Assembly (NCBI RefSeq): GCF_963583255.1 | Contig: NC_084813.1 | Coordinates: 6,248,001 to 6,312,000 of the forward strand | DNA from: Pyrus communis | Lineage: Eukaryota > Streptophyta > Magnoliopsida > Rosales > Rosaceae | Direction: 5' to 3' | Length of the DNA: 64,000 nt | In this document: one piece after another, positions 22,888 through 45,442 of the stretch | Numbering within the stretch: position 1 is the first letter of the stretch | Layout of the letters: every line of letters starts with the position of its first letter | Notes under the pieces: model-generated | The model's input: the letters and a program-made list of their open reading frames with translations, nothing else | What the model was told of the DNA's origin: nothing | The model's database searches: none | Translations under genes and position numbers: made by a program

Positions 22888-23810
22888 TTTCCCTGCTATA
22901 AATATATATCTCAAAAAACAAGCTCAAGTCAATAATTCGCACATCCCTAATACGTCTATATCGAAGAACATGGTCAAGGCCCTAACTACAGAAAGAGAAA
23001 GTAACAATAACGAGTTGGGAATTTTCACAAGGGCTTTTGGCAGTAGCAAGAATCGATATTCCTTTAACATAATTCGTGATTCCTGCGAAGCCTTTAATTG
23101 GAACTTCATAATCACTAGGTCAAAAATCAATTGGAGACAACTGAACAAAAAGTTACTACAACAGGCACGATCATACGAGCTAGACAAATGGACAGGTAAT
23201 TAGATGATGCAATGAACTAGCTCTACGTCTAGCGGTACTTCTCTTCCCAATATTGGAATGGAAGGGATCCCAAGTTCGAATCCCCTCCCGTTGATACAAA
23301 TTTGCCGATCAAGGGGTTAGAAATAACCCCAAGACACATCAAAGGTCATAATTTCAGCAGTTTAAGGCTTTCAACCAACTTACTTCCTAAATCAAATTAA
23401 TCACAACTATCATGAAAAAAATCAAATTAAACTCGCTAATTGTTCACAATTCAAGTGTGATTGCAATGAATTAGGTTGAAAACTCATCCAAAATTCATAT
23501 CACTCGGTTCTGATACAAATAGAAAACAGTAAATCTTTACAGCTATGCATCCATACAACACATCAAAAATGGAAATATATATTAAAAAATCACCTGGATT
23601 AACCTCGATTATTGTATAAAGTATAAATACTGTTTTCATATGTCTTCTGTTGTTTAATTCAACAAAGCTAGTGAGAGTAAAAGCGAATAAACAGTTTATT
23701 TTCCTTCTTATTTTCCCAAATTTTCTCGGCAACCAAACACGTACAGAAAAACACAAAACTTACTGGTTGGGGAGAGAGACTCTGTGACGTCCCACAACGA
23801 CACTCTTCTA
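22888..23810 (-). other. 5' UTR intron and leader of the KOC1-like gene
   Basis: An acceptor TTTATAGCAG lies just above the start codon, and the minus strand is otherwise frame-poor up to a leader-like region near 23760-23800. This is read as a UTR intron of about 0.9 kb. Confidence 0.45.
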
Positions 23811-23820
23811 TTTTTTATAA
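23811..23820 (-). promoter_or_regulatory. Candidate TATA box of the KOC1-like gene
   Basis: The minus strand reads TTATAAAAAA, about 25-50 bases above the presumed leader exon. Confidence 0.35.
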
Positions 23821-24707
23821 AAGGAAAAAATTAAATTAGATTTTCTGATAATGTGCAATCAGTTGAAGAGGGATGCAGCAGAAGAAAACAAAATTGGAAT
23901 CGTAACGAGAGTGGATACGGTATCTTCGGTGCGGCCTGCCTAATCTTTTGCCACGTCATCAAAATTTCAGAAGTGAAAGCTGTCTATCGAGACACGTGGC
24001 TTGAAGGCAGCGTGCCTCGCGTTAGAAACTGGATCAATTATCCAAAATCGTGGACCACCCCATAGGTTGAAGAAGATTTTAATTGTCGGGCTCACAAATT
24101 TTGGTGACTGGTTTCAGATCGTTGAGAGTCTCACATCGGTCGGAAATTGACGTTTTATTTTTAGGAAGGAAATGATTTAGGGTTGATAACTACTTTTGAA
24201 CGATTGAAAAAGTTTTTAGAGAATTTTTTTTGAATTTCAAAAACATTATAAGTGCTTCTTGATAAAAATGCATGTTATGTACTTCTTGCTGAAAGCACTT
24301 TAAGTGCAGAATTAACTTACATTTTTATTATGGTTTGGTTTCAAAAATATTTTATCTAAAACATCTTTCAGTCGTTTAAAAACACTTGTCAAACAAGTTC
24401 ATATAATATAACCAGTATCAATTCATTGATGATAAGTAGGAAATTATGTGCATCGGTTACGAAGAAATTCGAGTATGAATTCTTACTCATAATTGAGTAG
24501 CCAAATATTTGGTTCGAGCACATCCCCTTTTTGTGGCGAGTGTTTAATCTGTCAAATACCTTATTCACGTGTTTTGTTAGAGTAGCGTCCGTGTAAAAGG
24601 GCGTGTTGAGAGACGTACAACGGAGGAGTCAAAATATATCGAGAGAACCCAACTACCATTTACAATAAACTTAGTGCTGAACTTGTGGAACATCTTGAGG
24701 CCTTAGC
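23821..24707. other. Intergenic region between the KOC1-like and U11/U12-25K-like genes
   Basis: 24180-24420 carries a MITE-like phrase (GAACGATTGAAAAAGTTTTTAGAG ... AAAACACTTGTCAAACAAG, compared in pieces) also found in the kinase intron at 29105-29270. No gene seen. Confidence 0.4.
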
Positions 24708-24752
24708 ATGCAACAGCTTCACAACACACAAAATGTGAGTCAACAAGGCATT

Positions 24753-25124
24753 CTACATCGGCTTCCTAAGGAAAGTAGGCTGAATTTCGATGGACGATTC
24801 CTGCCTTCGGATCCCTTTTTTGAATCCCCCAATGACCTTCGAGTACGAGAGCCACCCTTTCAAGAAGTGAACTACCTTGAATTCGGGCACCGGACCTGCC
24901 TCCAGATCTTCTACATTGGGATAGTAATTGGAGTTGTCCTCCTGTATTGCTGCATTGCTGCCATTAACCTCCACTCCACAATTTTCTTCGTCCTCGTGCA
25001 CGAATTCAGGCACATGACCTGCCTCCAGATGATCTTCATTGGGATAGTAACTTGGCCCATACGTCAACCTGAAGTCAATATCCATGCTTAAGTTCCCTAT
25101 CTCAGTTAAATATACATGAATCAA
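24753..25124 (-). CDS. Unrecognised small open frame with an internal repeat
   Basis: A 123-codon frame downstream of the U11/U12-25K-like gene. Two copies of a motif, YYPNEDHLEAGHVPEF and YYPNVEDLEAGPVPEF, lie about 40 residues apart, so the DNA was tandemly duplicated in frame. After the second copy a usable donor (TTCAAG/GTAGTT) occurs. I do not recognise the family. It may be an alternative 3' exon, a young orphan gene, or chance. Codon composition is GC-richer than the flanks, which favours past coding. Confidence 0.3.
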   Translation of the reverse strand: MIHVYLTEIGNLSMDIDFRLTYGPSYYPNEDHLEAGHVPEFVHEDEENCGVEVNGSNAAIQEDNSNYYPNVEDLEAGPVPEFKVVHFLKGWLSYSKVIGGFKKGIRRQESSIEIQPTFLRKPM

Positions 25125-25320
25125 CTATAAAGAAATGGAAAGTACGAGAACTATGTGCCGAAAGCTCTGCCTATTTTAGTTTCACCGTTTCCCTCAGAAG
25201 CTTCCAACTTTAGGTAAACAGTAAATAACCCATAAGGCACAGGTAAATAGGCTTACTGCAGTGCAGCTTTGAGCCTGACGTCCTACCAAATTAAATCGCA
25301 AGGAAAAGTATGAACGATTC

Positions 25321-27149
25321 TTACATAGGTTGCTGTTTGTATGGAACACTCTCATTCTTCGACCCTTTTTTCAATGGTGAGTTGCTGATGGACATATGCC
25401 TAATGAATTCAAGCTGCATGCGCCAGAAATAAACATCAGGAATTTGCTGGCAAGAACATGACAGAATGACCTAAAAAATACGAATATATGCACTCATGGA
25501 GCTTCTATATCAGCTGTCAGGAAAAGAAAGAAACACAGCAATGGCACAGTCTAATACTTGAATACGAAAGCCCCACTTATACAAAAATTGCCTATATTCT
25601 TACAAGAGATCCAAACTGAGCAAGGCAACAACAGAAATCATTTAGAAACTAAAAAAGATTAGCCAGATTGAAGGCTGTTATAGAAATTCTAATGAGGATG
25701 AGGGAGACAAGACGACAATTTGGGGGTTCATTAAACATAAATGAAATCAGTTGGCTAAGGTGAAATAATTTCACTACAGCGTGATAATAAGTTAACAAAT
25801 TTGGACGGTATGCACAAAAATAGCGACACTAAACATTTCTCTTCTTTCAATGAGAGCATAAACAGATGAAATATAAAAGAGCTGAACTGTAAACCAAACA
25901 TACAACATGTATGCTACGGGCTTTTCACCTAATGCCGCCACATAAAATTAACTCCCATGCCCGCTTAAATCATTATAATTCACTTAGAAGCATAAATTCA
26001 AATTAATCTCCTGTACAGCATGTCAACATGCATCCCAATCCCATTTAAGGGTTCTTTTATTTCATATTATACATAACTAAAGTTCCACAGAAAAACCAAG
26101 TTAAAGATGGAATGGTATACAAGTCGCTCATTATATGTGTTCCAACTTAATTCCACCGTATATGTTCAGATAAATATGTTAGACACAACAGTTTCTAGCA
26201 ACGTTGAGAGTTGGGTTTCGGAGTTTGAACAAAAGGGAGCTGCCATACTATCCATTTCGATGAGTGATAAGTTTTTGTAAAATCAAAGCACAGGAAAAAC
26301 AGAGATACTACAAATTTGATACTTGAAGGGAAAAGAGACACATACTTGATCACCGTCCTTAATTCCGAAATTCCGAATGTACGCCCTGTCATTAAGCAAC
26401 TTCTGACCAACATGACACAAGCAGAAATGCCCCCAAACCAGTGACCTGAGTGCACAAAATCAAACAATCTTAAATTAAAACACAAGTTTTTCATTTATGT
26501 CAATTTTGCAAGGCAAAGGGATGTACCATGGAATCTTGTCTTGGGAGGGACCAAAGAAATCTTCTACTGCTTGTTTGAGCTCTGCTATTGTGGCAGTCCT
26601 CCCAACCTGAATTTCTGCACAATTCAAATTCACTACTGAAATTTACATGGGATCCCAATAATTTTGATAAAATTAAATTTTACAGAAACAGAAAAATTAG
26701 GAAAAAAGCCATTTAGGGTAGTAATTTTAGCATATGATCAGATTCTAAAAAGCAGCACCACTATAACCAAACTAGCTTTCCAAAAAAGCAGATTTTCTAT
26801 AATTTCTTATAAAGGCATTTTCTAACCGGGATAGCTTTTCCAAAAGCACAATTATTCACCAATTCGAAAAGCAGAACCTAAAGAGAAAGTCAAAACGAAA
26901 AAATGGAGGTAAATTTGAAGTGAATTAATTACCGAAAACAGAGCCGTCGAGCTTGAGAACGGAGAGCTTGAGGAGCGGAAGCTGAACGAGCTTCTTGTAC
27001 GAGCTGTGGCGGGAGGAAATCCGCATGCCGTTTTCGCGAAGGTCGTCGTTTCGCTTGAGCGGTGCCAAACACCGCCTCTCGATCAGATTCAAAACCCTCA
27101 TCGTTGTACTAGTACCAGTGCCACCACTACCATTTTTCCTTCGCATCAT
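25321..27149 (-). CDS. U11/U12 snRNP 25 kDa-like ubiquitin-fold protein
   Basis: Exons 27149-26933, 26614-26527, 26445-26346 and 25413-25321; 498 nt, 165 aa, all phases consistent. The core is a ubiquitin fold: LLKLSVLKLDGSVFG, then VGRTATIAELKQAVEDFF, IPWSLVWGHFCLCHVGQKLL, FGIKDGDQ and LEFIRHMS. Plant genes with this pattern are annotated as U11/U12-25K, a minor-spliceosome component that contacts the U11 snRNP 5' splice-site region. I cannot separate the true 25K protein from its plant paralogues by eye. The basic N-terminus (NLIERRCLAPLKRNDD) is less conserved. Two ATGs at 27149 and 27146, and a third at 27101, could start it; the first is used. The acceptor at 25413 was chosen because it rebuilds the GDQ-L-FIRH junction typical of the family. 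Confidence 0.72.
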
Positions 27150-28815
27150 TACAACTATATATACATATATACGATCAAATACTTTAAATTTGAGCTCACA
27201 GCTTCCGTTTGCAAAGTTTAAAAGCCTGATCAGAACCAAATTTAAAAAAAAATTCAAAAATATTATGGAAAATTCGGAATCGATCAGTAGAAAGTTGAAA
27301 TTCAAATCGTGCTGTCTGCTACAGAAATTGAATGCACTGTGGCTAATGGTTTGTTGGGGTTTAGAGTGATGAGTGAGAGTTGCAGAGAAGAAAGAGGAAG
27401 ACGGAGAGACCGTTACGGGATTTGGGGAAGAGGGATTGGTTTCGGGTGTGGCATGGCAGCGCGTGTCTTTTGAGAAAGAGTGTGGGGGTGGACTCCAACC
27501 GACCAACGCCAACGGTTCGATTTTCCCTCTCTTTATGGTGGATCTTCAATTTTTATTCCTTTTTTATTTTTGTTTTATTTGGGATCAGATTGTACTTTTG
27601 TTTGTTTGTTCACAACAACTTGTATTCAAACGAGTTTTTTTACTTTATTTTAATATCACAACAACTCGTAAACGAGAGGTTTTATAATCGAATCACGAAG
27701 TTGGCAAGTTTTGATGCCAATGTAGTATGGTTAATTAAATAGAATGATTGAATTAATGTTTATGAATCATAACATATATCCAAATGAATCGAAAAATTAA
27801 GTGTTATTTATAGCCTTTTATCGGCTTAGCAAGCGAGAGATAAACAAACTCAGATCGATAATATTTCATGCATGGTAAGCTACCGCCTTTCGGTCTTCAT
27901 AGTTACCATAAAGGCCAACAATCGACAATAACTCTTCCCGAACACAACTTACAAATGAGAATATTTAAAATAAATAAAAAAGTTTGACGGGGTGAAAAAT
28001 GGGGTTGATAGGGAGATAAGTTGCATAAATTTTATCTTTATTCGAGAAGTGATATCAAAAGGCTAAAATTACACCACAATTAGGGTTTCGGATTCTTTCA
28101 CAATTAGAGGGTGTCTTCATGAGATTTAGGTTATGGCCGTCGATCATCCCCATCATTTTACGCTCCCTCAAAAGCTAATCATCTTTTATCTTAAATTTTG
28201 ATTTTCGTATATATACACGCTTATATCTTAACTCGAAAGTTCCAACCAAATATTTTCTGGCACCTCCCCTGGAAATTATGAAACAACAGCTCAACAACAA
28301 TGCGAAAATAGTGGCAAACTCCTTAATATATATCATATCATCTAACAATAATATTGCACCGTGTTTGCCTATTTGAGAATTAATTCAAAAAAGCTGGCAA
28401 GACTCTCTCTGTCAGCTCAACAGAATTAGGTTTAACCATGATAAAAATGGTTAATTAAGGGAGTAGCACTGGTAATTCTCCATGCATACACATTAATTTA
28501 TATGTTAACAGAATTAACCAACTCTCTTCTCTTTCATTATCTCAACAGAAGTAACCAACTATCTCCCTCCTACGCACAGAAACAAGAAGAAATAAAAGAA
28601 GAAAAAGGAAAATGGTTTGGATCCCTCCTGGCCTCTACAGGACTCAGATAGAGCGAAACACAGATTTCCGTTGTCGGTTTTGTCAGTTTTTATCTGAGTT
28701 TTTGCGGAGCGAAGAGATGGATTCTTGATGATTGCGATATCTGCAGCTAATTGGTTTCAGTTTTTGTTTTGTAGAAGTTTGTTGTTGGGAAGTGCTTGAG
28801 AGAGGAGAGAGGAGG
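27150..28815. other. Divergent intergenic region between the 25K-like gene and the USP-kinase gene
   Basis: The first 250 bases are probably leader and promoter of the minus-strand gene. The last 250 (CT-rich, then GGAGAGAGGAGG) are leader of the plus-strand kinase. Between them is AT-rich DNA with no recognised element. Confidence 0.45.
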
Positions 28816-29025
28816 ATGGGGATGAGAGGATCGAGAAGGGAAGGTTCAGAGAAGAGAGAGGTGGCAGTGGCATTGGCAATAGACAAGGATAAAGCAAGTG
28901 AGTATGCAATCAAATGGATTGCTGATCATCTTTTTACCAAGCCTGGACAACCTCTCACTTTGCTCCATGTTCATGTTAAACAACCTTCATCTCCCCTAAC
29001 TTCCACCCAAAGTAAGTACCATACC

Positions 29026-29069
<44 letters not shown>

Positions 29070-32000
29070 AATGAATGAATGGTGTACGTGGATGGTTTAG
29101 AAGTACTTTTAAAATGATTGAAAACGTTTTTGGTAAAATTGATCTTGAGTTCTAAAAGCACTTCAAGTATTTTTCCATGATCCACTTGAATTTTTATTAA
29201 GAATTGGTTTTAAAAACATTTTCAACAAAATTATTTTCAGTTATTTTAAAAGTACTTCTAAACGAACCCATGGTTAATATTTTTACAAAAATAAGATCTT
29301 ATACCATGTCGTTTTAAGGTTATGACTTTTTGTACATTGGCACAAGGATAATGCTAGGGAGACCAAAGTTTTAGACCAATTTTGCAAACTACATGATGCA
29401 TAGATAAGAAATAAGCACATTTATCAACGCTTAAATAATAATCAAATCAACAATATTCACATCATTTAGTTTACAAAATTTGATTTAGAAATTTGGTCTC
29501 TCTGCATTACCCTTAGCACAATATCAGTAATAAATGTACACCTCGTGAGACACCTTCTTTTCGTAATGTTGAAAAATGTCTCAAATTCGAATCTCCTTAT
29601 CAAACGATTAAAAAGGCGACCATAATAAAAACTAATATGAGTCTATGATTACCCACATTTGCTCCCAATGCTTTCTAGCTATATAGTAAATTCCCCCATT
29701 TTATTTCTTAAATATATAAAATATTGAAAATTTCCCCATTTTCCTTCTGTTTTTTGTTTCCCCTGATATCTTTTAAGTTGCAGGTGGGGAATTGGCAGAG
29801 GTGAACAAAAATCAAAATGAAGATCAAGCCAAAGACTTGTTCCTCCCATTCCGTTGCTTCTGCACCAAAAAAGCTGTGAGTCCTCCATTTGCTATTTTCT
29901 CCTTTTAATTGATTAATTAATTAGTTAATTTTGTATCTAAAAGATCACGAGTTCGAGACTTCAAATGGTGAAAACAGTTTCTTTGCAAATCAATACTAAG
30001 CCTACATACTATAGACGTTCTTCACCCTCGCAAATCTGGGAGCTTGTGGGCTTGGAATCGCCTTTTTTTAATTAATTAGTTAATACAACCATCATTTTAT
30101 TCTTGTTTCAGAAAATTACATTCTCCTTATGATATATGATTTGGTCATTAGTCAAATTCAATTAATCTATCATGTTTATTTAATTGTATTGATTTGTTAC
30201 AGATTAAAAGCAATGAAGTGATAGTGGAGGATGCTGATATAGCAAAAGCACTCATCAACTATGTTGCCGCTAATTCTATTCAAGTTTTGGTGCTTGGTGC
30301 ACCATCCAAAAACAGCTTTGGCTTCTTCAGGTGCTTTTGATGTGAATTTTTTATGCACAGAGTATTTCTGTATACGAAGATGTATGCATATATATACCTT
30401 AATTACTTAGTTAATTAGAATCCTAACGTCAATCTTGTTGTTTTTACAAAAAGATTCAAAGTGAAAGACATCCCAAGCACTGTGTCAAAAGGGGCACCAG
30501 ACTTTTGCACCGTGTATGTCATTGGCAAAGGAAAGATCACGCATTGCCGACCAGCTACTGCCGAACTACCCTCAAATGGTTCGAGAAATTCGCAACACAT
30601 GAGGCTCCACCAGCACTCCAGAGGTTTGTTTCTGTAGCTCTAACATCAATGTATGCATGTTTATTCCTCACCACACAAGTATATTGGTTAGTTTTGGTCA
30701 TTGGTTACTGAGCTTTCTTTAATTGGCACAGAACCGGAGAGCGCGCTGAAGAACAAGTTCAGGTAAGCTCTGATACTGATTCAGTGAAACTACGTCTTAC
30801 CACATTTTTGAACTACTTGTAATCCAAGTTACTAGTAGAGACGAGACCCGCCTAATTATGGGTCAACGGTACCACCATTAGAGATGCGATCCACACTGTG
30901 GTCCGAAAATGTGATCCCTCCAGTGTTGGCATTACTCGAGGTTTAGATCAGCAACATTTTCTTCCACCATGTTTGAGTTCAAACTCTCGATTTTAATCTT
31001 GCTTTCTCCAAGTAGTCTCTACGTAAATTTTCGACCAAATGTGTTAAAAACTTAAAACGGTGAGAATTAACCTCTGATAAAAATATACAGGCCAGCATTA
31101 ACAAGAGCAACACCTATAGTGAAGAAATCATATGAGCCCTTGCCTGACATTGATTTACCGCCTGTGAGCAGCGAAGTGCAAACCATGGATCGCATCTTAA
31201 ATTATGATAGCACGCCGTCGAAAATGACCCATCAAAGTTCAAGCGGCTCAGAGTTGGACAGCGGAAGCTCTTTGTCATCTTACTCCGGAACCAAGTTCAT
31301 TGACATGACATCTGCGCCGAATGGTTTTTCATCATCCTCATTTGAAAGTGGAAGGTCATGGTCATCACAAAACAGGGTAAGACATTGTTCCCAGCATAGT
31401 AAACTTGAAAACACCACCAACTACAAGCTTTGGAGCATGCCTCCAACTATTTGCGAATTTTTTTCACGACACAGTGCATAAAGAAATGCGTTTACAATAA
31501 CGTACGATTCATCCAGAAAAGTTCAAAATATTGATATACTAAGTTTGCCTCGAAAATAATAGGATGACATGGAAGCTGAGATGAGGAGGCTCAGGCTAGA
31601 GCTCAAGCAAACAATGGAGATGTACAGCATGGCTTGCAAGGAGGCAATCTCAGCAAAACATAGGGTATGGATGCGATATGTTATTTGACTATATACTTTG
31701 TTTAAGATAGGCACATTCAAGCATAAAAATCTTCACAGGAAAAGGAACTTCAACAGTGGAAATTGAACGGAAAGCACAGATTAGAAGAAGCACGACTCGC
31801 TGAGGAAGCTGCATGTGCACTTGCACGGAAGGAGAAAGCAAAAAGTAAGGTAGCGATTGAGGCAGCACAAGCAGCTGAAAGGGTTGCAGAACTGGAAGCA
31901 GAAAGACGGAAAAACTCGAAAATGAAAGCTCTTGAAAAAGCTAAAGGAAAGAAGTCGCTAGAATCAAAGGGGTACGATCTGAGGTACAGGAGATACACAA

Positions 32001-33095
32001 TTGAAGATATTGAAGCGGCGACAAATTATTTTTCACAAGCCTATAAGATTGGAGAAGGAGGCTACGGTCCGGTCTACAGAGGTGAACTAGATCACACTCC
32101 AGTAGCAATAAAAGTTCTGCGTCCGGATGCTGCCCAAGGGCGGTCGCAATTCCAGAAAGAGGTTGAAGTATTGAGCTGCATTAGGCATCCAAACATGGTT
32201 CTCCTACTTGGAGCCTGCCCAGAATTTGGTTGTCTGGTCTATGAGTACATGGCCAATGGTAGCTTAGAAGACCGTCTCTTCCGGAAAGGCCACACCCCGG
32301 TGATTCCTTGGCAGCTAAGGTTCAGAATTGCTGCAGAAATTGCCACCGGACTTTTGTTTCTTCATCAGACCAAGCCAGAACCCGTTGTACACCGTGACCT
32401 AAAACCCGGCAACATCTTGCTAGACCATAACTATGTGAGTAAGATTAGTGACGTAGGTTTGGCCAGGCTTGTCCCTCCATCAGTAGCCAATGCTGTCACT
32501 CAATATCACGTGACATCAATGGCCGGAACATTCTGTTATATCGACCCAGAGTATCAGCAGACCGGAATGCTTGGGGTGAAATCTGACGTTTACTCACTCG
32601 GGGTCATGCTTCTACAACTAATAACTGCCCAGCCGCCAATGGGTTTGACTTTCAAAGTTGAGGATGCTATTGAGAATGGGACTTTCGCGGAGATGCTTGA
32701 CCCTGATGTTCCCGACTGGCCTGTTAAGGAAGCATTAAAGTTTGCGCAGCTAGCCTTACAGTGCGCTGAAATGAGGAGAAAAGACAGACCGGATCTTGGC
32801 AAGGTTGTGCTACCGGAGCTAAACAGATTGAGAGCACTCGCGGACGAGAGAATGGATCCTTTCAGGCTAGGTGGTAATGCACTACACTCACCAAGACAAG
32901 TAAGTTACATAACATAAGCATGAAAGATTTTCTTTGTTTTAGCTTTTTCTGCCTATGTTCTCATAGTTTTTCGTTTTGTTTTGTTGTTTGGTTTCAATGT
33001 AGGATGTTATGAGCGACCGCCTCTCTGGATATAGCCGTTCGAGCACATCGTCATATGCCGAAAGAATTTTCTCCGGTTCCGATGTCAGGCATTAG
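28816..33095 (+). CDS. USP-domain receptor-like cytoplasmic kinase (U-box-less, PUB52-like)
   Basis: Nine exons: 28816-29011, 29784-29875, 30203-30330, 30454-30623, 30732-30762, 31091-31376, 31563-31664, 31739-32899 and 33003-33095. Total 2259 nt (752 aa), phases all consistent. Residues 1-160 form a universal-stress-protein (adenine nucleotide alpha-hydrolase) fold: VAVALAIDKDKASEYAIKWI at the start and IQVLVLGAPSKNSFGFF at the phosphate-binding loop. A Ser-rich linker follows, then a long charged coiled coil (from DDMEAEMRRLRLELK through the EAR/AAE repeats). The kinase domain has IGEGGYGPVYRG, VAIKVL, HRDLKPGNILL, DVGLA in place of DFGLA, and YIDPEYQQTG. Many relatives add a C-terminal U-box E3 domain; this one ends about 25 residues after a short Ser-rich tail (SRSSTSSYAERIFSG) with no U-box. 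Expected at the membrane or in cytosol; substrate unknown. Confidence 0.9.
29034..29067. repeat. (CT)n microsatellite in intron 1 of the USP-kinase gene
   Basis: An uninterrupted CT run about 20 bases after the exon 1 donor, likely length-variable. Confidence 0.9.
29346..29512. mobile_element. Mutator-type MITE in kinase intron 1
   Basis: Ends GGATAATGCTAGGGAGACC and, read inward from the right, GGGTAATGCAGAGAGACC. Flanks TTGGCACAA (29337-29345) and TTAGCACAA (29513-29521) are a 9-bp duplication with one change. Same family as the element at 46376-46533. Confidence 0.8.
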
Positions 33096-33751
33096 CTTAG
33101 AATTCCAAATACAGCCCAGAAGTAGCCAAATTTATGTGTGAATAGAATTTTGTATTGTCAAATTGTTACTTTTTATAATGTCATGTTTGCCAGACTATTT
33201 GATTCTGGCCAAAGACAAAGCAAGGCAATGAACAAATACAACAGAAAAATTAATGACGTGAACCGGCTGAATCGCCTTCGCATGTTCCATAATCTTGGTA
33301 ACAGGTTTATGGGTTTAAATTTTAGACACAAAGAAACCACCCGAAACCCTAAACCGTAAATTGAGTTATAGGCCGCATCAAATTTTACGAGACTTGTAAC
33401 TCAAGTAATTTACAGGCCGCATCCTCAAGAGTCATTGCTAAAAAATTGTGAATGCTTGAACTACAAGCATTCTACTTTCTACCACTTCAAGGAGGAGAGC
33501 TTATGAGTATGACTAGGAAAATTCATCTTTCAGCAACAAAACTAGTACTTTGCTACAAAATCAAATATTTACAGGCCTCGTCTGAAAACGCAAACATACT
33601 AACGTCACATGTAGCTTTACAGGTGCACAAGCATTTTCATCCACAAATGGATTCTTACAACAAAAAGCTCCATTATAATATAACAGATTTGGTTTTTCTG
33701 AATGCGAAAGTACTCCTCTGTCACTTTTGCATTACATCTTACGACACAAGT
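33096..33751. other. Convergent 3' region between the USP-kinase gene and PRP8
   Basis: About 656 bp between the two stop codons. It should hold both 3' UTRs and poly(A) signals. No other feature. Confidence 0.6.
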
Positions 33752-43946
<10,195 letters not shown>

Positions 43947-44160
43947 ACTGCGGAACCAGAAACCGAATCGAATGCCAAACCCTGCCCAAGGCTTGTGACA
44001 GAGAGCCTTCCTGCTTGTGTTTCCGCTCGAAGAAGCTTTTGAGGAGCTTCAATGGCGGTTCGCAGTTTCTAGGGTTTTGCGGGCCTTGGCTCTGGTCTCT
44101 TCTCTCAGACCGATAGAGAGAGTGAGAGATGTAAAAACCTCAGTGTGGGTGTTGAGATGT

Positions 44161-44170
44161 GATTTTATAG
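44161..44170 (-). promoter_or_regulatory. Candidate TATA box of PRP8
   Basis: The minus strand reads CTATAAAATC. A CT/GA-rich leader follows toward the start codon, about 215 bases away, a normal distance for a plant core promoter. Confidence 0.45.
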
Positions 44171-44925
44171 TTGGAAGTTTGACCAAAAGCCTCTTCAGTA
44201 CGAATTTTTTACCGAAAAATTATATTTTTATATTAAAAAATTAAACATAATACTATACATTAATTTTATATATTCTTTATTTTATTTTTATTGTTAAATT
44301 TTAAATCTTTTTTGTATTTTTGCTAGGGAGAGAGAAAGGCGGTCGCATCGCACGTGACGGTAGTGAGGGGTGAGGATCAGAACGCCTTTCGGGATGGGCT
44401 TGTTTCGGTAGTTGGTGTGAGCATTTGAACGACCCAAATTGTATTTAAGCCCACAATCCTTAATCCAATTTTACTTTTTAGTCTGAACCCAATTATTTCG
44501 GGTACGACGCACAATAGATCTATCATATATGAGAGTTGAATTTAAAATCTCGTACTTTCTTATAAAGGAAGGATAATATTAACATATTAAAGGAATAGTT
44601 GCATTTTAGGAGTTAGAGCATCTCCAAACTTTCACGTCAAATTTTAAATTAAACGACTAAAAAGTTATCTTTGAAGCTCCCTATGAAATTTATAAAGAAA
44701 TTTAGGTAAAAGCTTACTTCTTATCACCTATTGTTGTAATGCACTAGAACATAATAGAATTTTCAAAGAAAATGTAACCCACGTGAGCAAGGAAGATGAT
44801 TGCAAAGGTTTAATCGTTACAAGGTTCAAAGTTGAGACAAATTAAGATTAGGTTGTCACATGTAAGTGATTGAAATTCAACTAAATTTTAATTAGTTAAA
44901 TCTTAACTCTTCACTCATGAAAAAA
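44171..44925. other. Upstream region of PRP8
   Basis: AT-rich up to 44330, then a GC-richer part with CATCGCACGTGACGG (G-box-like CACGTG) near 44346-44360. 44615-44720 has a MITE-like phrase (GAGCATCTCCAAACTTTCACG). No gene. Confidence 0.4.
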
Positions 44926-45432
44926 GGTGAACCGTTATTTGACCCCTTGAACTAGTACCCTAGTTGAAACTAACCCTATAAACTATAATTTTTTTGGTAA
45001 ATTAACTCCCTTAACTATTTGAAATCAGCCAATTGACCCCTTGTTGGTAGATTCCATCACTATTTCATCAAATTTAAAGGAAAATTAATCTTTCCTTCAT
45101 CAATTCTTATTTGTTAACTATAACCACCAATGAACTTATGATATTTGAAAACAAAATAATGTGGGATGGTCTATTATGCAAACGTTTCGTTTTTTTATGT
45201 TTTCTCATTATACTATTTGTTTTTTTAATTATTATGTGTCCATGTGTCAAAATTTTATTGGTGATCATAGCTGGCAAGTAACAATTGATGATGAAATGGC
45301 TAATTTACCCTTGAATTTGATGGAATTGATTCTCTTATTTTAAATAGTTCGGGGGGTTAATTTACCAAAAAAATAGTTTAGGGGTCAAATTTAATGGGGT
45401 GATAGTTCAGATGGTCAAACCACAATTCACCC
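44926..45432. mobile_element. Mutator-type MITE, 10-bp TSD
   Basis: The left end is GGTGAACCGTTATTTGACC and the right end, read inward, is GGGTGAATTGTGGTTTGACC. It is flanked by CATGAAAAAA at 44916-44925 and 45433-45442. About 0.5 kb with no coding capacity; the open frame inside is element-derived. Confidence 0.82.
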
Positions 45433-45442
45433 CATGAAAAAA

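Noticed and set aside
27361..27742. Overlapping plus- and minus-strand frames above the 25K-like gene
   Set aside because: They fall in the leader/promoter region, overlap each other in several frames, and match no family.
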